Assembly (NCBI RefSeq): GCF_027594745.1
Contig: NZ_CP110854.1
Location: 2,869,501-2,933,500 of the forward strand
DNA: 64,000 nucleotides
DNA from: Saprospira grandis
GTDB taxonomy: Bacteria > Bacteroidota > Bacteroidia > Chitinophagales > Saprospiraceae
Direction of reading: 5' to 3'
The position numbers and the translations under genes were made by a program. Below the pieces are notes generated by a model that saw only the letters and a list, made by a program, of their open reading frames with translations, was not told the origin of the DNA and searched no databases. Below, piece after piece: positions 17,101 to 26,010 of the stretch. Positions within the stretch are counted from its first letter, which is position 1, and the number at the start of each line of letters is the position of its first letter.

Positions 17101-17131
17101 AGGCCCGAGCAAAATTGTTTGGGCCTCTTTT
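17101..17131 (+). terminator. Terminator of the C1 peptidase gene
   Basis: AGGCCC and GGGCCT enclose GAGCAAAATTGTTT, followed by CTTTT. The rest of the gap to 17346 holds no gene; a TATTTTTG -7-like box lies near 17310. Confidence 0.65.
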
Positions 17132-17346
17132 GGGTTAAAGGGGCTAGTTAATCGCTGCTTTGCCCTTAAATAGGACTTAAAAAAAAGGGGGGGCTTTTGC
17201 AAGCCCTAATAGTTTTACTAAATTTGCCAACTGATGAAATAGGTCTTAGGGCCTGTCTATCTGGATAAAACAGTTTATTTAGCATCCCTCAAACCTGCAA
17301 AACGCTAGTATTTTTGCTAGAACATTGATTTTGCCAAACCAAAAAG

Positions 17347-20300
17347 ATGAATAATTTTAAGTTTTTGAACAACCTTACGGGTTGGCTCATGTTTGCTGTG
17401 GCTGCCACAGTTTACCTACTCACGGCCGAGCCCACGGGCAGTCTTTGGGATTGCGGTGAGTTTATTTCTGCCGCCTACAAACTGGAGGTGGTTCACCCAC
17501 CCGGTGCTCCTTTATTTTTAATGATTGGGCGCATGTTTGCTTTTGTGGCCGATACTTTTTCGGCGGATAAAGCCAATATTGCCTATGCCCTAAATGCGAT
17601 GTCGGGATTATCGACTGCGGCTTTGGTCTTATTCATTTTTTGGTCCACTACCATTTTGGCCAAGCTCAGTTTGCTGGGCCATCGGGCGCAGGTGAGTAGC
17701 ATGGGAGATAAGCTCGCTATTTTGGGTGCTGGTGTAGTGGCCGCCTTGTCTACTACTTTTGCCACCTCTGTTTGGTTTTCTGCCGTAGAGGGCGAGGTAT
17801 ATGCCATGTCTTCGGGCTTTACGGGCTTGGTGATCTGGTCGGCTTTGCGTTGGTACGTTACCGACAATGCCCGTTCGGACCGTTGGTTGGTCTTTATTGC
17901 CTACATGATTGGCTTATCGATTGGGGTGCACTTATTGAGCTTGCTCGTGATTCCCTTTATTGCGCTTTTGTTTTACTACAAAAAGAGTCAGGTCCGAGAA
18001 ACAGAGTTTAGCAGCAACATGATGTACAACGTCTTGGCTTTTGCGATTCTGGTTGGGGTGCAGTTTATTTCTACTTTGCCCGTTTGGTTGCATGTAATCT
18101 TTGCTTTAGCTGTACCTGCTATTTATATTTATTCTGCGATTCAGGCGCCAGCCGCTGAGCGTAAGATCTGGCGGAATATGGGCCTTTCTTTTGCCATTGG
18201 CTTTGCGATTCTGATGTTTATGCAGGCCATATTTATTCCGAAACTTCCTGAAATTGCGGCTGGTTTTGACTTTACTTTTGTCAATAATTTTGGCCTTCCT
18301 TTAGGCAGCGGAATGATCTTTTTTGTTTTGGTTTTGATTGGCCTAGTGGCTGCTGGAATTTACTATGCTGAAAGCAAAAAGAACTACTATCTACAGATGG
18401 GCGTCATGATGTTTGCAGTAGCCTTGATGGGTTTTTCTACCTATTCTTCTATCGTTATTCGCGCTGCGGCCAATACGCCGATCAACATGAACAAGCCCTC
18501 TGATCCTTATAGCTTGTTATCTTATATCAACCGGGAGCAATATGGAGAGCGTCCGCTTTCTTTTGGTCCTCACTTTGCCGCCGAAAATATTGGCTATGAA
18601 GCAGGAGATAAAATTTACCGTCCTGTAGAAAAAGGCAATGGTTTCCGCTATGAGGTAGTGGCCGAAAAAGGAGGCTACAAATACAAGAAATCGGACCAGA
18701 TGTTTTTCCCTCGTTTGGGCCATATGGACGAGGCGCGCAAAGCGCAGTATCGTCGCTGGCTCCATCTGGCCGATGGCGAAAAGCCCGATATGACGAACAA
18801 CTTGGATTTCTTCTTCCGCTATCAGGTTGGTTGGATGTACTTCCGATACTTTATGTGGAACTTTGCGGGCCGCCAAAATGCCAAGCAAGGGTTCTATGAA
18901 AATGATCCCACCAAAGGAAACTGGGTTTCTGGTATTGGTCCTCTAGATGGCATGCGCTTGATTCCGCAGTCTAATTTACCCGAATCGAGAAGTCAAGATA
19001 AAGGCCGCAATACTTATTATCTATTGCCCCTTATTTTTGGTTTGATCGGTTTGGTCTTCCACATCCGCAGACGTCCACAAGATGCCCTAGCCTTGGGTAT
19101 TCTTTTCCTTGTTACCGGTTTGGCGATTATCGTCTTCTCGAATCAGCCTCCTAGTGAGCCTCGTGAGCGGGATTATGTACTCGTTGGTTCTTTCTTTACT
19201 TTCTGTATGTGGATTGGCTTGGCCGTTCCCGCTATTTATAGCGAGCTCAAACGCTTTATGGGCCAAGGACAGGCTGGCGCAGCTGTTGCCCTTGCCCTAG
19301 TTGTTACCGCCCCTATTATCATGGGCTTTGAGAACTGGGACGATCACTCTAGAGCAAAGCATACGGGAGCTCGTGATTATGCGACTAACTTCCTCATGTC
19401 TTGTGCGCCCAATGCTGTGATTTTCACTTATGGCGATAATGATACTTATCCGCTTTGGTATGCTCAAGAAGTAGAAGGCATTCGAACCGATGTGCGGGTG
19501 GTTAACTTTAGCCTCTTGGCCGTAGATTGGTACATTGACCAATTGCGCAGAACGATGAATGAGTCGCCTGCTATTGCCATGACCATTTCGGAGGCTGCTT
19601 ATCGAGGAACGGCCAGAAATGCCCTGCCTATTCAAGCTTCTGGCCGCCCCATGAATTTGGTGGATGCCGTTCGCTTTATGGGCGAAAATCATCCTTCGGG
19701 TCAGGCGCCTAGCTATTTGCCTACGGATAATATTGTGATTCCGGTAGACAAAAAAGCGGTGAGAGCCAATAAGGCTGTTTCTTCTACAGTAACGGATGAG
19801 CAAATTGCAGATCAGATTAGCTTCAAAATCAATAAGCGCCTAGTTTTCAAGGATGAAATTGCGCTTTTGGATATTGTAGGAACCAATATGGCCAATGGCT
19901 GGACTCGTCCCATTTATTTTGCAGTGACTGTTCGCCCCGAAAAATTGGGTGGCTTTAAGGATTATCTGCAAATGGAAGGGATGGCGCTGCGTATTGTGCC
20001 CATTAAAACGCCTAGCCCCAACTCTTATGCGGGAGCTATGGGCATGGGCCGCATCGAGCTGGATAGTATGTACCGCAATGTAGTTGAACGCTTTAGCTGG
20101 GGTGGTTTTGATCAGCATGAGATGTTTGTAGATGAAAGCTATGCGCCTAGTGTCCAAACTACTCAGTTTGCCATGGTTCGTCTGGCCAGAGAATTGGCCG
20201 CTGCTGGCGATAAGGAAAGAGCATTGAATGTTTTGGATAAGCTCTTTGAAGGCTTTCCTCATATGAACTTCCCCTTAGATGAGGGCTATAGCCGCTTGCA

Positions 20301-20865
20301 GGCCCTAGAGATGTACGCCAATCTTCAAGCTGGCGATAAGGCCGTACCTCATTTGAAGGACCTCAGCCTTACCCTAGCTGACAAGATGGGCTATTATGCT
20401 CAGTTTGTGGCGCCTTACAGCCTTGGCGAATTTGCCCAGAAGTTTGGCAGCCTACAGCAACAGTTTGATGCAAAACGGAATCAGTTGCAGCAAATGGTGC
20501 AGATGATGAACCAAGCACCCGAAAATAGCCCGCAAAAGCAACAGCTTTATCAGCAGGCGGTACAATTGAACAATGAAGTAGGACAGTTGGAGGCTCAGAA
20601 AGAGGCCTTGCTAAAGGATACGGATAATCCAGAAATGGCCACCGTCTTTAGCGATGAGCTTTCTTTGGCCATCTCACAAAGTAATTTGGTGAAGCGTCTA
20701 GCTGGCCAAATTGGGAACCAAGAGCTCCTCAATACGTACAATGAACTCTTTACGCCTTTGGGCTTTGAGCAAGCTTCTGCTGCTGCTGCGCCGGCTCCAG
20801 CTCCTCAGCCTGCCCCTGAGCAAGACAAAGAGGAAGCTCCCGAATCTATTTCTGTAGATTCTTAG
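17347..20865 (+). CDS. DUF2723 family large membrane protein (GT-C type glycosyltransferase candidate)
   Basis: 1172 aa. The N terminus has a membrane helix, then LWDCGEFISAAYKLEVVHPPGAPLF, the conserved DUF2723 motif with an acidic pair in the first loop as in GT-C glycosyltransferases. About 12 membrane segments extend to residue 640. A soluble domain follows (FTYGDNDTYPLWYAQEVEGI), with helical repeats and a Gln-rich coiled coil (about 1030-1110), then an Ala/Pro tail. DUF2723 proteins are common in Bacteroidota and are linked to protein O-glycosylation; the acceptor here is unknown. Single gene with its own terminator. Confidence 0.92.
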   Translation: MNNFKFLNNLTGWLMFAVAATVYLLTAEPTGSLWDCGEFISAAYKLEVVHPPGAPLFLMIGRMFAFVADTFSADKANIAYALNAMSGLSTAALVLFIFWSTTILAKLSLLGHRAQVSSMGDKLAILGAGVVAALSTTFATSVWFSAVEGEVYAMSSGFTGLVIWSALRWYVTDNARSDRWLVFIAYMIGLSIGVHLLSLLVIPFIALLFYYKKSQVRETEFSSNMMYNVLAFAILVGVQFISTLPVWLHVIFALAVPAIYIYSAIQAPAAERKIWRNMGLSFAIGFAILMFMQAIFIPKLPEIAAGFDFTFVNNFGLPLGSGMIFFVLVLIGLVAAGIYYAESKKNYYLQMGVMMFAVALMGFSTYSSIVIRAAANTPINMNKPSDPYSLLSYINREQYGERPLSFGPHFAAENIGYEAGDKIYRPVEKGNGFRYEVVAEKGGYKYKKSDQMFFPRLGHMDEARKAQYRRWLHLADGEKPDMTNNLDFFFRYQVGWMYFRYFMWNFAGRQNAKQGFYENDPTKGNWVSGIGPLDGMRLIPQSNLPESRSQDKGRNTYYLLPLIFGLIGLVFHIRRRPQDALALGILFLVTGLAIIVFSNQPPSEPRERDYVLVGSFFTFCMWIGLAVPAIYSELKRFMGQGQAGAAVALALVVTAPIIMGFENWDDHSRAKHTGARDYATNFLMSCAPNAVIFTYGDNDTYPLWYAQEVEGIRTDVRVVNFSLLAVDWYIDQLRRTMNESPAIAMTISEAAYRGTARNALPIQASGRPMNLVDAVRFMGENHPSGQAPSYLPTDNIVIPVDKKAVRANKAVSSTVTDEQIADQISFKINKRLVFKDEIALLDIVGTNMANGWTRPIYFAVTVRPEKLGGFKDYLQMEGMALRIVPIKTPSPNSYAGAMGMGRIELDSMYRNVVERFSWGGFDQHEMFVDESYAPSVQTTQFAMVRLARELAAAGDKERALNVLDKLFEGFPHMNFPLDEGYSRLQALEMYANLQAGDKAVPHLKDLSLTLADKMGYYAQFVAPYSLGEFAQKFGSLQQQFDAKRNQLQQMVQMMNQAPENSPQKQQLYQQAVQLNNEVGQLEAQKEALLKDTDNPEMATVFSDELSLAISQSNLVKRLAGQIGNQELLNTYNELFTPLGFEQASAAAAPAPAPQPAPEQDKEEAPESISVDS

Positions 20866-20883
20866 GGCTTCTGCCATAGATGC

Positions 20884-20917
20884 AAAAAGCCAGTCTCGCT
20901 AGAGGCTGGCTTTTTTT
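20884..20917 (+). terminator. Terminator of the DUF2723 gene
   Basis: AAAAGCCAGTCTC, GCTA, GAGGCTGGCTTTT and further Ts. Confidence 0.9.
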
Positions 20918-20946
20918 ATGCTCCTATAAGAACTGTTCTACTGCGG

Positions 20947-21081
20947 TTTTGGGGCCCGCGGCCAGCAAGCTGGCCGCCGCTATGCTGCGGGGCTCACAGG
21001 TCTGTTCGGCCCTTCGGGCTTCACTTCGTTTCGCCCTTGGTCTGGCCTTCGGCCACCCCTGCGCAGCGCTGGGCCAAATGG
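20947..21081 (+). repeat. Structured repeat, copy R8 (CCCGCGGCC subtype)
   Basis: TTTTGGGGCCCGCGGCC, hairpin GGCCAGCaaGCTGGCC, GGGGCTCACAGGTCTG, TTCGGCCCTTC, a longer stem GGGC/GCCC around TTCACTTCGTTTC, TTGGTCTGGCC, GGCCACCCC. Shares its first hairpin with R10 and its second with R21. Confidence 0.85.
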
Positions 21082-21143
21082 ACCTTCTGCGTTTTGGTGG
21101 CTAAAGGCAGAAAGCAGGCCTAGTAATCTATATCATAAAGTCT

Positions 21144-21500
21144 CTAGGGGGTAGGGAAGTCCGTTTTGATTGAATCTGCAATCAGCTCTGCTTTTACAAT
21201 ACAGTCTTCTATCCCTCTTTTACCATCACAACTCACTACTCCCTCTCTAGGAATATACGTAATTTTAAGCCATTTGCCTTTATAAAAAGAGATCTTAGGG
21301 TCATCATTGCAGCGAAAAGATACGGGTAAACCATTAGAATCTTTAAAGTTATAACTGAGGCTAGGGCCATCACCACTACTGAAATCGATAAACTGAAGTG
21401 TTGCAGTTTGAAGCTCTGGACTACTTGTTTTAGGGGCATTGGGGCTACAGGCCGTAAATAATAGGCCGAATAAGGCCCAATATAAAATAGATCGCATCAT
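21144..21500 (-). CDS. Small lipoprotein, paralogue of the 26011 product
   Basis: 118 aa. MMRSILYWALFGLLFTAC ends in lipobox FTAC. The pattern LQFIDFSSGDGP-SLSYNFKDSNGLPVSFRCNDDPKISF, then GKWLKI and VKAELIADS, aligns with FQFVTFELVSDAAVYFFKDTQGETLEFFGNEDPNYQF, GKWFKI and VSAELIER of the protein at 26011-26484. The upstream sequences also share ATGAGG and TATTAA blocks. Two Cys in the body (CNDD and CDGKRGIEDC) are absent from the paralogue. Function unknown. Confidence 0.8.
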   Translation of the reverse strand: MMRSILYWALFGLLFTACSPNAPKTSSPELQTATLQFIDFSSGDGPSLSYNFKDSNGLPVSFRCNDDPKISFYKGKWLKITYIPREGVVSCDGKRGIEDCIVKAELIADSIKTDFPTP

Positions 21501-21689
21501 TTTATGAGGGTATTAAATATGAATAATGATTTATATTATTCCTAATAGATGCTTCTGCTGCTTTTTCTGACGTTTTCAATAATTATTTTTTGAAGTATTA
21601 GGACAGGTATTGCTGTAATTTGAGTATAAACACTTTTTAAGCCAATATCTTTCTTGCATTAAGCCCCTTTCTCTGGCGCATCTAGTTCA

Positions 21690-21805
21690 GAAACATCCTG
21701 TTTTTCTGTATTATTTTCTCTCTTTGCCTGCCAGCCGCCAAAGCTTGCTGTCTCTCCTCTACAAAATCACTTCCTTCCAGTTAAAGTTGAGTTGTTCGTC
21801 AGGAC
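21690..21805 (-). pseudogene. Decayed fragment of the zincin-like protein gene
   Basis: About 80 bases ending near 21801 match 25393-25470 closely: both contain GCCAGCCGCCAAAGCTTGCTG and CTACAAAATCACTTCCTTCC blocks. Translated on the minus strand it gives FNW, a frame break, then GSDFVEE and QQALAAG, the counterpart of HFNWEEGSDFVEEMQQALAAGG. Small indels break the frame. It is a relic of a second copy of the 24627 gene. Confidence 0.8.
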
Positions 21806-21829
21806 AAAATAATTGGGCGTAAATAGCTC

Positions 21830-21994
21830 AGCCGAAGGCCTTTGAAGGCCCAAAGGGCCTCGCTCGCATCGGCCTAGCGATGTGCAGCAGTGGCCGTCAG
21901 GCCAGACCAAGGCGCTTTGCGCCGCAGGGCCGAGCAGACTTGCGAGCTGCGGAACGTAGCGCCGCAAGGCGAAGCCGCAGCGGAGGCCCCAAAA
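21830..21994 (-). repeat. Structured repeat, copy R9, nearly identical to R11
   Basis: Inverted copy. R9 and R11 agree over more than 150 bases, including a leading hairpin GGCCtttgaaGGCC and flanking sequence (AAATAGCT), so they were duplicated together with their surroundings. Contains GGCGCtttGCGCC between GCCAGACCAA and GCAGGGCCGAGC. Confidence 0.85.
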
Positions 21995-21997
21995 CAT

Positions 21998-22023
21998 AGG
22001 CGAAAAAAATAGAATTAAAAGGT
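21998..22023 (-). pseudogene. Relic of the start of the 24137 gene
   Basis: The stretch CGAAAAAAATAGAATTAAAA (22001-22020) and following GGT are identical to 24602-24624, which encodes residues 5-11 of the secreted protein at 24137-24634. Here it stands alone between R9 and the stop of the 22023 gene. Confidence 0.55.
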
Positions 22024-22544
22024 TATTCTAAGGGAATAGGTTGATCAAGTGGTAGGTAGTCAGGACAAGCTTTCTGAAAAGAAATGCTCTTTCTTTTTAT
22101 GCCCAAACTAGGGGCCGAAAAAATAAGCTGGTTTCCCAACAAACTAAAACTATGCTTAGGGTAAGGGCCAAGTAGATAGCGGCCAATCAGCTGATGCTGG
22201 CTATTAAAAACAGAAAGGCTGCTGCTTCCAAGTTGAGTACTTTGGCTAGCTATGCTATGTATAAAGTGGAGCTTGTCTTGCCCCTGAATGCTCCCCAAAT
22301 AATGTAAATACAAACTACTATCCTCAGTTTGTGGAATAAGATACCACTTATTGGGGATGCCCTCAGCCAGAACTTTTGCCCAAGGCCCTGAAGCAACAGT
22401 ATCTAAACTAAAGGCTAGCTCAAATAACTCATTGTTTTCGCAAAAATGAGCGGGCAACTCAACGGTTACGACTTTGGGTGGCTCCTTTTTAGGCTGACAA
22501 GCTGAAAAAGCCAAACAGAGACAAACTAGATAAAACCATTTCAT
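22023..22544 (-). CDS. Lipoprotein, paralogue of its upstream neighbour
   Basis: 173 aa; signal MKWFYLVCLCLAFSAC with lipobox FSAC. Shares with the 22541 product the run PNKWYxIxxxxxxxxxLxYLGxI, a Ser-rich strand and a motif RYLLG/YYQLS after xNxLxG. The two genes overlap by four bases (ATGA type), so they are co-translated. Mature protein about 158 aa; no known family seen. Confidence 0.8.
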   Translation of the reverse strand: MKWFYLVCLCLAFSACQPKKEPPKVVTVELPAHFCENNELFELAFSLDTVASGPWAKVLAEGIPNKWYLIPQTEDSSLYLHYLGSIQGQDKLHFIHSIASQSTQLGSSSLSVFNSQHQLIGRYLLGPYPKHSFSLLGNQLIFSAPSLGIKRKSISFQKACPDYLPLDQPIPLE

Positions 22545-23161
22545 TGGGCCAGATTTGAAGCAGGATGTAAAGGATAAAAACCAGAAAGTGAACAGCTGTC
22601 ATAAATACCTCGCGAAGGAATCCCTTTCGCAAAACTGAGGCTGTAGTGCCCACAATCTTGCTCAAAAATTAGGGATTGGCCCAAAATGCCCTTGGGCAAT
22701 AAATCAGTGTAATTTGATAGCTGATAATAGCCCAATAAGCGATTATCTGCAGCATAACAATAAAGCGCTGCATAACTCCTATGCACCCTACACTCCATAG
22801 ATGCTGAAACCAGTCGCTGAACAAATTTAAAGGTATCTTGCTCTTCACTGACAATTTCCCCCAAATAAGAGAGGTAAAAATGAGGAAAATCAGTTTGCTC
22901 AGTTGATATATAGTACCATTTATTAGGGAGGCTCTCGGCCAAAATTTCTAATTGAAAAGCCGCTAACTCCTGCTGATAATTATGCTGCTCTAGCGGCAGC
23001 CGCAAACTATCTATAAAAACCGCTAGCCCTAAAACAGGATGCGGCTGGCAGTCTGCAGGAGAAACTTGTAAATAACGAATTGGACTTGCTTGCTTGGTCT
23101 GCTTTTCTTCGGCACAAGACAGCAGCAAAAGCAAAAAGAGTCCACTAAATAGAAATTTCAT
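22541..23161 (-). CDS. Lipoprotein, first of a tandem paralogous pair
   Basis: 206 aa; signal MKFLFSGLFLLLLLSC with lipobox LLSC. It contains LPNKWYYIST and YLSYLGEIV, the counterparts of IPNKWYLIPQ and YLHYLGSIQ in the next gene, and has several Cys in its second half (MECRVHRSYAALYCYA, DCGH, DSCS). Function unknown. Followed without gap by its paralogue. Confidence 0.8.
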   Translation of the reverse strand: MKFLFSGLFLLLLLSCAEEKQTKQASPIRYLQVSPADCQPHPVLGLAVFIDSLRLPLEQHNYQQELAAFQLEILAESLPNKWYYISTEQTDFPHFYLSYLGEIVSEEQDTFKFVQRLVSASMECRVHRSYAALYCYAADNRLLGYYQLSNYTDLLPKGILGQSLIFEQDCGHYSLSFAKGIPSRGIYDSCSLSGFYPLHPASNLAQ

Positions 23162-23180
23162 AGGGTAACTTTTACTGCGG

Positions 23181-23325
23181 TTTTGGGGCCCGCGGCCAGC
23201 AAGCTGGCCGCGGGGCTAAATTTAATGAGGGTTTCAACCCTCATCGATATATCATCGCAAAGCGATACCATTGTTGCGGTGGGTTTTAAGCTACCGAAAT
23301 GGGCCTGCGGCGGCTTTGCCGCCTT
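23181..23325 (+). repeat. Degenerate structured repeat, copy R10, with palindrome element inserted
   Basis: Begins TTTTGGGGCCCGCGGCC with hairpin GGCCAGCaaGCTGGCC as in R8, then breaks off at GGGGCT. In place of the core lies a palindrome element (23225-23290), after which only a hairpin GGCGGCtttGCCGCC remains. Confidence 0.7.
23225..23290 (+). repeat. Bipartite palindrome element
   Basis: ATGAGGGTTTCAACCCTCAT (23225-23244), hairpin ATCGC-aaa-GCGAT plus ACC (23254-23269), then GGTGGGTTTTAAGC, a damaged second palindrome. Same order as at 2091 and 7314. Confidence 0.75.
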
Positions 23326-23480
23326 AAAAATGGCATTTTGTTTAGACAGCCCTTTGGGCTGATTGGACCCGGCCGGCGGTAGGCGGCTGGCCACTTTTTT
23401 CTTTGTGCTTTAGCTAAAATTAGCCCTCAATATATTGCATTTCAGGCAAAGGGGTACCGCAAAGCCGCCTCCGCCTGGGG

Positions 23481-23517
23481 GCAGGCCTTGTTGGCCTTGG
23501 GGGCCAACAAAGCCTGC
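23481..23517. repeat. Large imperfect hairpin in a GC-rich spacer
   Basis: GCAGGC(C)TTGTTGGCC pairs with GGCCAACAA(A)GCCTGC around TTGGG. It is followed by GGCCttcggcccttcGGGCC just before the stop of the 23547 gene. The region 23330-23546 otherwise holds no gene. Confidence 0.6.
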
Positions 23518-23546
23518 ATGGCCTTCGGCCCTTCGGGCCTCAGCTT

Positions 23547-24110
23547 CTAATAATCAATATCATACAGCTTCATATCCCGACTACTTTTGGCTTTATCATT
23601 AACTAAGCAGAAATAATAAGCCGTATCTGCCAAATCAAAAAAGCCATATTCATAGAGATTATACTTAAAGGCGTTGGGGCTATTCGGATAAGGAAAAGCC
23701 TCCCTTTGGCCCTCCTGAACTAATATAATTTCATCGCTCCAAGCCTCCTTAATGATTAGGTCTCCCTTTTGGGCCTTCCTCCAAAATTTTAGGGTATCCC
23801 CAGCAGGAGGTAAAATCAGTTGTTTAGGCGTCCCAAAGGAGTCGATCACAATAAAATGAATAGAGCTACTAAACTGCCCTAGTCGTCCCTTCTTTTTAGC
23901 TAAGAGCGTCCCCTTAAAATGAATTTTGTTAATCACCAACTGTTCACAATCCTCCCTACTGATTAGATAATCCCAACGGCCCAACAAAAAGAAAAGCAGA
24001 GCCGCTATAATAGCGATTACTATAACGGCTATTGTAAGGAAAGAATCGATGTTATACACCCAATCAAGGAGCTTGTTAATGATTTTGAATGGTTTTTTAG
24101 TTGAGGACAT
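23547..24110 (-). CDS. Unknown single-pass membrane protein (187 aa)
   Basis: One membrane helix at about residues 20-45 (IDSFLTIAVIVIAIIAALLFFLLG) follows a basic N terminus (STKKPFKIINKLLDWVYN). The rest is probably periplasmic, with charged and aromatic strands. No family recognised. It follows the secreted protein at 24137 by 26 bases in the same direction and may be part of the same unit as the zincin-like protein; an accessory or immunity role is conjecture. Confidence 0.75.
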   Translation of the reverse strand: MSSTKKPFKIINKLLDWVYNIDSFLTIAVIVIAIIAALLFFLLGRWDYLISREDCEQLVINKIHFKGTLLAKKKGRLGQFSSSIHFIVIDSFGTPKQLILPPAGDTLKFWRKAQKGDLIIKEAWSDEIILVQEGQREAFPYPNSPNAFKYNLYEYGFFDLADTAYYFCLVNDKAKSSRDMKLYDIDY

Positions 24111-24136
24111 ATTGTTTGTTTGATATCATACTAGCA

Positions 24137-24634
24137 TCACTCCTTTTCTGGACGGAAAGGCCAAGGCAGCTCCTCAGACAGCTTAAGCTTAAAGATAAAG
24201 TCTGAAAAATCATCTCCATACTCATAGATATAGTTTTTCTTCTCTTTTTCCGAAGTCCATTGAAATTCAAAATAAAACTTCTTATCGGCCAATACTCTGG
24301 CTAAAGAGTTGCCAAGACTATTACAGTCTTTACAACTGCTTTCCTCCTCACAGATCGGAATAATATTATAAACTCGATAAATAGAATCATTGGAGTTATT
24401 CTCTTTGATAAAGAATACGTAAAAAAGTGGCTGTTGTTTTATCTGTTCCCAGCGTTCTTCTGAGTTATATTTTAGCCCCTCTTCCTCTAGATTGAAATCA
24501 ATATAAATAGAGGTACCTCTGTATCCAGGCATAGGAGGATAATATATAAACAAGCTCCTTGTACTATCCTGCTGCGCCTGAGCTAGCCAACTAAAAGAGA
24601 GCGAAAAAAATAGAATTAAAAGGTAGTTATTCAT
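24137..24634 (-). CDS. Unknown secreted protein (165 aa)
   Basis: Signal peptide MNNYLLILFFSLSFSWLAQA, then an acidic mature protein with a four-Cys region (CEEESSCKDC). No lipobox. It overlaps the end of the zincin-like gene by eight bases, which couples translation. No family recognised. A tandem position after a putative peptidase would fit a binding or inhibitor partner, but nothing in the sequence proves it. A relic of its start is found at 21998-22023. Confidence 0.75.
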   Translation of the reverse strand: MNNYLLILFFSLSFSWLAQAQQDSTRSLFIYYPPMPGYRGTSIYIDFNLEEEGLKYNSEERWEQIKQQPLFYVFFIKENNSNDSIYRVYNIIPICEEESSCKDCNSLGNSLARVLADKKFYFEFQWTSEKEKKNYIYEYGDDFSDFIFKLKLSEELPWPFRPEKE

Positions 24635-25712
24635 TGCTAGAGGGAGTTAAAAGGCTATTGTAAGCTTCTGGTTTTAATTTTCGTTGTTCTCCTTTGTATG
24701 AGTTTGTGGAAACCATTCCATATTCATATAGTTTTTCGAGGTTTTTCAAGTATTCAAAATATTTCTCTAAAGTGTTTTTGTTGTTTAATAACAAGATATC
24801 CTCATCTATGATTGGCGCAAAGTCTGCAGCATCTACTTTGCTGTGGTAGGTTAAATAATAGGCAAAAGCTTTCCCTTCTTTATTAAAAGAAAAGTTATAC
24901 GTTGCAAAAGTTTCAAGGCAATCAAATACATCCGTATACATTTCTTCCATAGAAATTTTGTCTTCATCTTTTTGAGCTCTTAATTTTTGCAATTCCATTA
25001 CACCTACCGCAAACTTTGCTTCAGCCTCCCACTCTCTAATAGAGCGATCTCCATCTCCCTCGCCTTGATGTCCATAATCATCTATATACCCCCCATAATA
25101 GAAGTCTTGATAGGCATGGAAGAACTCTTCAAAAATGGTATGGTCCGTATAATCTTCAGCAAAAGATATAACGCCTGCTTCTCCTTCTTTATAATAGCCA
25201 TAGGCTGTAAAACGGCCTCCGACAGAAGGAGGCACTTCTGCTTGGTACTCTAAGGTATAGATACGGCCAGAGGCTGCTAAGCGTTCGTAGATCTCATTGA
25301 ACAGGGGGCTATCCTTACGGAGTTGTTCAATTCGTTTTAACTGTTCTTCTGTGGCATTGCCTTTATCTATATAATCTTCTTCTTCTGGCTCCCTTTGCCC
25401 GCCAGCCGCCAAAGCTTGCTGCATCTCTTCTACAAAATCACTTCCTTCCTCCCAGTTAAAGTGGAGCTGTTCCTTATCTAAGCCTTGGGAAAGGTCAGTA
25501 AATTGAGGGATATCAACTTCCCAGTTTCCATCTAATTGTCCTTTTAGTTCTATTTGGGGAATAGGATCAAAAGGCATATGCTCTTGGAAAAAGCCCGAAA
25601 TTAAAAGGCTCATTTCTTTTAGGCCTGTCGGTCCCATTTCTAAGCGATGGAGATAGGCATCGTCAAATCCTTCTGTGGCAATGTTTGGAGAAAAATAATA
25701 CGGCTCTGTCAA
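24627..25712 (-). CDS. Zincin-like protein (EEFFHAYQ motif) behind a phase-variable-type tetranucleotide tract
   Basis: The coordinates give the frame from its first possible start, TTG 25712 (361 aa). The frame stays open further upstream, through the GTCT tract, to about 25883, but contains no ATG. An ATG at 25882 sits directly before the tract and is out of frame by 2 bases. Motifs: EEFFHAYQ at 195-202 and a downstream acidic EWEAEAK at 227-233, the arrangement of a zinc-metallopeptidase-like site (E-x-x-H variant rather than HExxH). Acidic, no signal seen. The upstream codons read sensibly (HVLGQDIAREALSLEEK), so the protein probably starts before the tract when in phase. Family not recognised; effector or toxin-like is an inference. 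Confidence 0.75.
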   Translation of the reverse strand: MTEPYYFSPNIATEGFDDAYLHRLEMGPTGLKEMSLLISGFFQEHMPFDPIPQIELKGQLDGNWEVDIPQFTDLSQGLDKEQLHFNWEEGSDFVEEMQQALAAGGQREPEEEDYIDKGNATEEQLKRIEQLRKDSPLFNEIYERLAASGRIYTLEYQAEVPPSVGGRFTAYGYYKEGEAGVISFAEDYTDHTIFEEFFHAYQDFYYGGYIDDYGHQGEGDGDRSIREWEAEAKFAVGVMELQKLRAQKDEDKISMEEMYTDVFDCLETFATYNFSFNKEGKAFAYYLTYHSKVDAADFAPIIDEDILLLNNKNTLEKYFEYLKNLEKLYEYGMVSTNSYKGEQRKLKPEAYNSLLTPSSNE

Positions 25713-25814
25713 CCAAAAAAAGCCTTCTTCTTTTTCTTCTAAAGAAAGAGCTTCTCTAGCTATATCCTGTCCCAGAACATGGATATTCTCGGCTGGATTT
25801 AACTGATTGACATG

Positions 25815-25873
<59 letters not shown>

Positions 25874-25917
25874 GTCGTACATATTACTTTATGGATATGG
25901 TTTAAGAATGAATAAAT

Positions 25918-25943
25918 ATAGCTTTTTTATATAAAAAAGCTAT
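25918..25943. other. Perfect AT-rich palindrome upstream of the phase-variable frame
   Basis: AGCTTTTTTATATAAAAAAGCT with one more pair on each side beyond that. It can act as a terminator for the 26011 gene (minus strand) or as an operator for the downstream frame. Confidence 0.55.
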
Positions 25944-26010
25944 TAAGTAAGTAAAAATATTGCTTTCCAAAAAGAAGGCAGCTTTCGCAAAGCGAAATCT
26001 GCCTTAAGAC

